Notes under the pieces: model-generated
The model's database searches: none
Seen by the model: the letters and a program-made list of their open reading frames with translations, nothing else
What the model was told of the DNA's origin: nothing
Shown: positions 57,072-64,000 of the stretch, in pieces
Numbering within the stretch: position 1 is the first letter of the stretch
How the letters are laid out: each line of letters opens with the position of its first letter
Assembly: GCA_027886185.1 (NCBI GenBank)
Contig: WOAB01000619.1
Span: 4,774,001 to 4,838,000, forward strand
DNA from: Rheum nobile
Lineage: Eukaryota > Streptophyta > Magnoliopsida > Caryophyllales > Polygonaceae
DNA: 64,000 bases
Direction of reading: 5' to 3'
Position numbers and translations under genes: made by a program

Positions 57072-58633
57072 ATGGCACAGACACTCCGACAGCTGACTGT
57101 GCTAGATCTGATACAGCAGCCATTGGCTATAATCATTCCACCCCTTGCGGATGGTGTGACATTTGAGCTCAGAATAGGAGTGCTACGGTTGCTCCCGAGA
57201 TACTATGGATGATGTGGAGAGGACCCCATCCTACACTTGGGTAAATTCCACAACGTCATCATGAGCATTAAACCAGCCAACGTCACTGAGGATCAGATTA
57301 AAATGAGAGCTTCGGGTTCACTCTTAAAGACGATGCTGAGGACTGGTACTATCATCTGCCTGGCGGAAGCATAGATTCATGGGCTGAGCTACATAAGGCT
57401 TTCCTCACACAATATTTCCCAACCAGGATGGTGAACGCTTTGAAAAGGGAAATTGCCAGTATTGAACAAGGAGAGGAGGAGATCCTTTATGACTATTGTG
57501 AGCGGTTCAAACGACTTTGTTCTAGTTGCCCGTTCCATGGTTTTGACAAGAAAGCTCTAGTACTCTATGTTTACAATGGGCTGCTGGATGATGAAAGAAG
57601 AATCATAGATGCTACTTGTGGTGGTAGTATCTTGAATATGACCCCTGACGCAGCCATGATTAGACTTCATGATATGGCTGAGAGCACAAGGGATTTCGAT
57701 GAAGCCCCAAAGACCAGAGGAGTTAATGCTGTCAACTCCAATGATGCATAGTTATTGCAAGAAATTACTTCATTGAAAGACATTATTGCGAATACGGGTA
57801 AACAAGAAGCACCTCAACCCCACTTTGATGAGCTACCAGTAGCTTCCCATGCTAGTAACTCCCCTTCAACTGAAGACATGCTCAAGACCTTAACAATGCA
57901 CTTCACACCGCATGTGCAAACTACTGAGGCCAACATCAAGAGCATGAAGGAGACAGTGGGTCAGTTAACAGATGTGGTCACTAGGTTGGATAAAAGGGCC
58001 GCACAAGAAAGTGTAAATGCTGTGACCCTCCGAAGTGGCAAGCAATTGCAAGTCGCTCCTACTGCTAAAAAGGACGACAAAGCTGAATTTGAAGATGGGC
58101 GAATCCTACCGCCCTGCGGTGAATGCCCAGATCTGCATATTGATCATGACGAAGAAGCGGACCCCTTTGTTCATCCAATTTTTTCTCCTCTTGGTTCTGA
58201 AAAGCTCCCTGTCCCCTTTCTGGAGGCACTAAAGGAGAGGATGATAATTGACGACAAGGATCTCTTCGACACCTCTAGTAGCTGCAAGGCAACCATCCCT
58301 TTGGCCCATTTGGCAAACAACGCCCCGTGCTACACAGAACTTTTAAGGGCGTTGGGTAAGATAAAAAAGAAACCAAAGGGGAAGCACAAGAAGGAGGCCT
58401 TGATGCCAGTGGCTGATTTTTATACGCTGGATACGGGGCAGGACATACATGCAGCCCCTGAGATGATGGGTAGACAGTTTTTAAAGATGGCAAGTGCATT
58501 CATGGATACGACGAGTGGTCCAGCCATCAGCAATTGTACAAGCATGGGGGAACGGATCGACATGGAGTATACAAAGAGACATCCCCCTGATATTGGTCAT
58601 AGGAGTTCAGTTGTTATGAGCAACCCAAGTTGA
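57072..58633 (+). pseudogene. gag: Athila-type gag, broken frame
   Basis: Starts MAQTLRQLTVLDLIQQPLA. The capsid part continues FELRIGVLRLLPRYYG, then TGA at 57210. A frameshift lies between about 57300 and 57430 within the region corresponding to the EDWYYHLPGGSIDSW motif. The frame is open again through CERFKRLCSSCPFHG and LNMTPDAAM, has a TAG at 57749, and remains open to 58633. So there are two stops and one frameshift. As is usual for Athila, no CCHC knuckle is present. After 58560 the sequence no longer looks like gag, and the protease region expected next is absent. Confidence 0.8.
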
Positions 58634-59968
58634 GAATGAGAAGGATGTCAAGACATGACAATAACTAAGGCGCTATCCGGGAGGCAACCCGAGGTATGTT
58701 TTTCTTTTCCCTTGTTTTTACATTTTTTCTTTAGTATGTTTTTGCTTTGTTTTTGTTTTTCTTTGTTTCCGACTAACTTGTAGGGAGGAGACCCTATGCT
58801 AATTGAAGAAGGTGTTTCCCACACCATTGTAAGTCTTCTTTTTCCCTACACTAAGTCACTCCCCGAAAAAACCTTAAACGGGGGGCAAAAAAAAAAAATT
58901 GAAAAAAAAAATTGAAAAAAAAAAGGTACCGAAGGTCAGCTGTCCAGAGTTCCCTATGGAGATGGTGCGCATCATGTTGTCAAGGAAGAGACATTCACCC
59001 CACATTTTTATTTGACAACGATGATGGCCCTACAATTGACCGCTGAGGAGGAGGAACACTAGAGTCCACACCATGATTACATCTGGGCTCCACCATGTGT
59101 TCCTAGAAGGCCGTGCAACCCTACTATCATTATTTTATCACTACTCACCAAAGTGGTTCCCTTTTGATTGCACGGTAGGAGAAGATTATAGAGTTGATGA
59201 AGACACCCGCCCAACACCAGAGACCTGGGCATTTATTGAGAAGACCGCCAGCGACACCTACAGTGTCCAAGCAGCTTGGCGACGTTTGTGAGTTATTTTT
59301 TGCTTTTCCCTGTGCTTTATTCTTTTGTCTTTCATTACATTGAGGACAATGTAATGTTTAAGCATGGGGGAGAGTTTTATACTTGCTACGTTGTTGAGGA
59401 GAAAAATTAAAAAATGAAAAAAGCCAAAAATTGAAAAAAGGCATACATTAGAAATCCTTGGATAGGTCGAAAACCCGAAAGGGCGGCCTAGGCAATAAGC
59501 AGGTGGCTTGGACCAACATTAGGCTGGGGTAATATGTGGTCAAGAGTGACGTGAGCTTATGTGAGTACATCTATTGAAAAATGAAATGAGTGGCTTGGTG
59601 AAAACCCGAAAGGGCGCCTTGACAAAATGAGCGAAAAGAAGAAGAGTGATTTTAGGATTTCTCATTATTCTTGGTGAGGCGTCACAAGAAGAGGAGTTAT
59701 AAGGAGGATTCGGGTAGGTCACTCTGGATAGATAAGAAGATAGATGGGAGATTAGGATTAAATTTGATTCACTCTGTGGTGTTTGGGATAAGCTTGGGGG
59801 AAGTACTCTGCTTCCCTTTTAGCTTGGTTGTCTGGAGCTGATTGTTGAGATGTTGTAGTTGCTGGTGTCATATTTTCTTGTACTTCCTGAGACCTTGGTG
59901 TTCGATTGAGAGAGTAGGTTTATCATTAGCTTACTCGGGACGAGTAAAGGTCTAAGTATGGGGGAATT
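58634..59968 (+). other. 3' non-coding region and PPT of element E
   Basis: Contains GGCGCTATCCGGGAGGCAAC, a word typical of Athila 3' regions, A-rich runs near 58888-58924, and three purine tracts: ATGGGGGAGAG at 59366, TTGGGGGAAG near 59793 and ATGGGGGAATT at the LTR border (59959). A 72-codon frame at 59073-59291 has no recognisable similarity. Confidence 0.7.
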
Positions 59969-61431
59969 TGATAGGTGTCATTTCATGTACCTTAACTAGC
60001 AATTATTAGCATTATTTAGAGGAGTTTAGGATGAGATTTGTGGCTAAGTCTGTAATCCAGAAGTTGTGGAGAGAAGTGAAGAAATCATGGGATTTATAGA
60101 GGTTTGAAGTGTATTGAAGAGTAGAAGAACAATGTGCTGAATTCAAATGGTTCGTTCTCTCTACTCAGATGTCCAAATGAAGTGATTCCAATTCGAGGAG
60201 TTAGATATTGAAGTCTAGTGCAAGTCCTCAAAATATGAGCACAATCCGAATTGGGAATAAAAAGTTATAGTGTTTCTACTAAAGTGTCGCATAAGCTGAA
60301 AAAGGCACCGCCGCCCCGCGGTGTAACTTGACGCCCCGTGCCAGAAGCCAGCGCGACCCGGCGGTGGATCTCAGAGAAGGCAACTAGAAGACTGATGCCC
60401 CGCGGTGGGCACGTCACGCCTTGCGGCCAGCAGAAGATTTTATTTCCTTTATTGCATTTCAGACTTTCTTATTTCTATTATTTTATTTCCTTTGTTATTT
60501 CCATTAGGTTAACTTATTTCCTAAACCTATTTAAGACCTCTTTCTAGGTCTTGAGTGGGCAGTCACGCCCCAGAGGCAGACAATTTTACATTACGCAGGT
60601 TACTTTTCTATTAGGTTTTCATTCTCGTTTGAATGAAGAACTAACTTCCCTTTGTTCTACTAGACGATTGAAGCAATACAGTTGATGTGTTTGTGAGATT
60701 TCTATTCCTTGTTCTTATCCTTATAAGTGTTGGTTTGATTCTCTTGGTTATATTGAATATTGATTTCTTATTGTTCTTCTTAGCCTGATCAACTAGGTTG
60801 AATACTTTTTATCAATTGCTAGGATTGCATATAGGGGTTCCGAGTGCGTATCTAGTAGCAAACACAATTGTGCGTATAGGGGTTCCGAGCGTACAATCGT
60901 GAGTGAGAGTCAGTTGCATGCGAGTATTAATACGTCTTTCTATTTGCATGTATCCTATATCCTTGTGTGTATTGCTATTGCTTTGTTGGTGGTAAAGTAT
61001 ACCGACAACTGTGAGAATCGGTGGTATTTTACCATTGGCATAGTGATAAGTCTATCGACAACTGTGAGAATCGATAGTACTTAAGATCAGGGTGGGAACA
61101 ACTATAAGGATAGTAAAAGAACTTGGATTAAATAGATTTCTGTGATCAAATTATATCTCTGTATTGTGGATCTCGCTCTAGTAGGACTACTTTCCCCATT
61201 ATATTTTCTCAACTCAACCAAACTTGTTTGCTTTGCTTGCTTTGCTTTCTCGTGATAACTAAACCACCCTAGCTTGTTACTTGTCATTCACGATTTCATA
61301 CTGCATCAGATCTTCCCTGTGGGTTCGACCCTTGCTTTCTTACTATACATCTGTTTAGTAGGTCTGTTAGGACTTTTTACTTTGATAAGGCTAATCAACG
61401 ATACTTGTATTGCGCACTTTTAGCCCCGTCA
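59969..61431 (+). repeat. 3' LTR of element E
   Basis: 1463 bases, from TGATAGGTGTC to CCCCGTCA. Contains the CCCCGCGGTG-rich block (60305-60430) and a possible TATA (CTATTTAAGAC near 60528). Confidence 0.9.
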
Positions 61432-61451
61432 GGGGGGGGGGGGGGGGGGGG
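61432..61451 (+). repeat. Run of 20 G
   Basis: Uninterrupted G20 directly after the CA of the element E 3' LTR. Confidence 0.9.
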
Positions 61452-62157
61452 AGGAGAGATAAACATACATTCCTAACAATCTTCCAGCAACGATTCCTTT
61501 CCTCCCTCCTTTTTTCTCCAACGACTCCTCTCTTCAAGAGTCTCAAGTAAGTATTTTCTCCTTAACTTACTATCCATCTTCCTTGTCTTTTGGTTTAAGG
61601 TTTTACAATGTTTTTCTCTTTTTGTCAGAGTTTTGCCAAATCTCCTTTACCACCTATTTAGGATTTTGCCACCTAATCTCCGACGGCCAGTGGTGGCGGT
61701 GATTTTTGATTTTGGGCGGCAACACTGCTTAATGGAAGAATGTCATTTCCTAAAGAAGGCATTTATGGGCATTGGTTTTGAGAGGTCACTTATTTAGAAA
61801 ATGAAACGTCTATACTTTCATTCACCTCTTTATTTCTTTATTCGGACCTTTGAATTTCTTGAAAACGGTTGGATTGCTGACCCCTTTTTCCTCTGCCCAT
61901 TTCCTAGGATTTCTCGCCCTTCTCATTTCTTTGAATTTTGAAAGGATGTGCCTCCTTCTTCCTTTTTCAGACTTTTAAAAAGAGTATTCCCTTTATGTTT
62001 TCTCCCATTTGATCCTACCAAGTAGTCTTGACCGATCGGTCCTTTTTTTCGGATAGTCTAAAGACCATGCTAAATCATTATGAGTGAGGTTGATTCTAGA
62101 AGTGGTTCCAGCTACATAGGAGAATATCGTTTACTCAGGGAAGCGGCAAGCACCTAT
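61452..62157. other. Unassigned DNA between element E and the tandem array
   Basis: T/C-rich sequence with no gene or repeat I can name. Confidence 0.4.
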
Positions 62158-63378
62158 GAGGGATCTCATACGCTTAAGGCATCAAAGCACGATGGCAGAC
62201 CCAAGCGTGAAGCTTGAAGGATCTCATATGCTTACGACATCAAAGCGCGATGGCATACCCTAGCACGAAGCTTGAAAGATATCATCCACTTAAGAAATCA
62301 AAGTGCGATGGCAGCCCAAGTGCGAAGCTCGAGGGATCTCATCCGTCTAAGGCATCAAAGCGCGATGGTAGCCCAAGCGCGAAGCTTAATGGATCTCATC
62401 CGCTTTAGGAATCAAAGCATGATGGCAGCCCCGAGCGCAAAGCTTGAGGAATCTCATCCGTTCAAGGCATTAAAGCGCTATGGCAGACCCAAGCGCAAAG
62501 CTTGAGGGATCTCATCTGCTTAAGGAATCAAAGCGCGATGGTGACCTATGCGCGCAACTTGAGGGATCTCATCCTCTTAAGGAATTGATGCGCGATAGCA
62601 GCCCCAAGCGCAAAGCTTGAGGGGTCACTACCACTTAAGGCATCAAAGCGTGATGGCAGACCCAAGGGCGAAGCTTGAAGGATCTCATCCGCTTAAGGAA
62701 TCAAAGCGCGATGGCAGCCCCAAGCGCGAAGCTTGAGGGATCTCATTCGCTTAAGGCATCAAAGCGCTATGGCAACCCCAAGCGTGAAGCTTGAGAGATT
62801 CTCATCCGCTTAAGGAATCAAAGCGCGATGGAAGCCCCAAGGGCAAAGCTTGAGAGATATCATCCGTTTAAGTCGTCAAAGTGCGATGGAAGACCCAAGC
62901 ATGAAGCTTAAGAAATATCATCCGCTTTAGGAATCAAAGCGTAATGGCAACCCTAAGCGCGAAGCTTGAGGGACCTCACCCGCTTAAGGAATCAAAGCGC
63001 GATGGAAGCCCCAAGTGCGAAGCTTAAGGGATCTCATCCGCTTATGGCATCAAAGCGCAATGACATCCACAAGCGCAGAGCTTGAGGGATCTCATCCGCT
63101 TAAGGAATCAAAGCGCGATGGAAGACCCAAGAACGAAGCTTGAAGGATTTCATCCGCTTAAGGCATCAAAGCGCGATGGCAGCCCCAAGCGCGGAGCTTG
63201 AGGGATCTCATCCACTTAAGGCATCAAAGCGCGATGGTAGCCCTAAGCGCAAAGAGTGAGGAATCTCATCATCTTAAGGAATCAAAGCACAATGGCAGCC
63301 CCAAGCGCGGAGATTGAGGGATCTCATCCGCATAACGCATCAAAGCGCAATGACATCCTCAAGAGCGAAGTTTGAGGT
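62158..63378 (+). repeat. Tandem array of about 21 units of 58 bp
   Basis: Unit consensus contains GGATCTCATCCGCTTAAGG, then ATCAAAGCGCGATGGCAG, then CCCAAGCGCGAAGCTTGAG. ATCTCAT-type words recur at 62163, 62221, 62277, 62335, 62393, 62451, 62510, 62567 and so on to 63322, a mean spacing of 58. Units differ by several substitutions each, with GGCATC and GGAATC variants partly alternating. The open frames across it are by-products of the repeat. The array stops four bases before the TG of the next LTR. Confidence 0.92.
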
Positions 63379-63381
63379 TAT

Positions 63382-64000
63382 TGTAATTTCCCTCACTTTA
63401 GTAAGGACATTTTGGTAAATTCCAAAACCCTCGTACTATAGTTGAATTATTTCAGAGAAGTTCGGACATTCTGTAATGTGCTGGATCTCTGTAATATTTT
63501 TCTGAGTAATATAAAATACAGTTGACGTATTTTTCGGGGTTAAATAGTCATTCGTGTATGAATATATTTAACCCGGAGTTAAAAACTCGTACCCATACAT
63601 GTTCCCGGACAAAAAGGGGCAAAAGAGGCCGAAATTGGCCTTGACCGCACCCGCGGTCAGGCACCGCACCCCGCAGTGGGTAAGTCGGCCAGGTGAGCTC
63701 GCCGCACCCGCGGTGAGGCCACCGCACCCCGCGGTGGCGGTCATACGTGCATCGCCGGCCTGAGTGCCGCGTGTCCCTCGTCGTGGAGGCCGCTTGCTCT
63801 TTGGCCGGGGTGACTCACCTGCTGCTTGCTGGGCTTATATAAAGGAGGAGATCTAGAAAAAAATGGGACACTTCAGACCTCTTTCTCCCTCTCCAAAGCT
63901 CTCTTCCATTGTTGCCGGAAATTGCAAGCTCTCGCCGGAAAATTCTTCAGTCGTCGCCGGAGCTGTCACTGGTGTTGGAGTTGCTCTCAAGGTGGTGTTT
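63382..64000 (+). repeat. Start of another Tekay-like LTR (window edge)
   Basis: Begins TGTAATTTCCCTCAC and aligns with the composite 2 right LTR from 52087 (TAGTAAGG, AACCCTCGT, TTCGGA, TGGATCTCTGTAATA, and later TTGTTGCCGGAAATT against TTGTCGCCGGAGTT). It is more diverged than the two composite 2 LTRs are from each other. Whether an internal region follows cannot be seen. Confidence 0.85.
63834..63845 (+). promoter_or_regulatory. TATA box of the right-edge LTR
   Basis: CTTATATAAAGG at the position matching CTATAAAAGG of composite 2, followed by GGAGGAGATCT. Confidence 0.55.

Larger units (their letters stand above)
55812..61431 (+). mobile_element. Element E: Athila-like Gypsy, gag only, 5' truncated
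   Basis: 5' LTR lacking roughly its first 340 bases (55812-56934), tRNA-Asp primer site, Athila-type gag, 1.3 kb without pol, purine tract, full 3' LTR (59969-61431). The primer site TGGCGCCGTTGCCGGGGA and the gag type place it with Athila. No protease, RT or integrase is seen. Because the left end is truncated no target duplication can be tested. Confidence 0.85.

Noticed and set aside
62214..62505. Small proteins encoded by the 58-bp array
   Set aside because: Open frames arise from the repeat itself and change frame between units; no conserved start or codon pattern.
62158..63378. CRISPR-like array
   Set aside because: Units are continuous diverged tandem repeats with no constant repeat and unique spacers, and the context is plant nuclear DNA.

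Overview
This is a repeat-dominated stretch of plant nuclear DNA, most likely from a eudicot. Evidence: tRNA-iMet-primed Copia elements of the Sirevirus (SIRE/Maximus) type, a Tekay/Del-like and an Athila-like Gypsy element, spliceosomal introns in a plant-specific PHD-SWIB-Plus3-GYF-CCCH protein gene, and a tRNA-Glu remnant. I see one apparently intact host gene; nearly everything else is transposable-element sequence. The species cannot be named from the sequence alone.

Layout. 1-10329: Sirevirus A (minus strand, left LTR cut by the window edge), with gag, a pol frame broken only by in-frame stops, and a third ORF downstream of pol. 10330-11493: unassigned DNA holding a 115-bp copy of a segment found again at 11955. 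11494-23981: an inferred Mutator-like element with long degenerate terminal inverted repeats and a captured, decayed coiled-coil gene on the minus strand. That gene is split by composite 1 (12176-23152), a head-to-head pair of gag-only Sirevirus derivatives (B minus, C plus). 24128-34597: Sirevirus D (minus), complete with a GACAT target duplication. 34818-34884: a truncated tRNA-Glu. 35129-43717: the host gene, a NERD/C3H19-type protein in 10 exons, one intron of which looks like a U12 AT-AC intron. 44363-45725 and 54543-55660: an unrecognised, repeat-containing sequence split by composite 2 (45726-54537), a Tekay-like gag-only Gypsy derivative whose two outer LTRs are inverted. 55812-61431: Athila-like gag-only element E (plus). 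61432-61451: a G20 run. 62158-63378: about 21 copies of a 58-bp tandem repeat. 63382-64000: start of another Tekay-like LTR.

The most unusual feature is that two unrelated LTR-retrotransposon composites (Copia and Gypsy) both carry the U5 end of an LTR at both outer termini and both sit between perfect 5-bp target duplications. In each case the interrupted sequence reads continuously across the insertion. That implies integration as palindromic, U5-U5 units rather than stepwise nesting. Both, and element E, retain gag but have no recognisable pol, so they would have depended on helper elements. The one host gene resembles a factor of AGO-dependent silencing of such repeats and carries GW/WG motifs in its C-terminal half.
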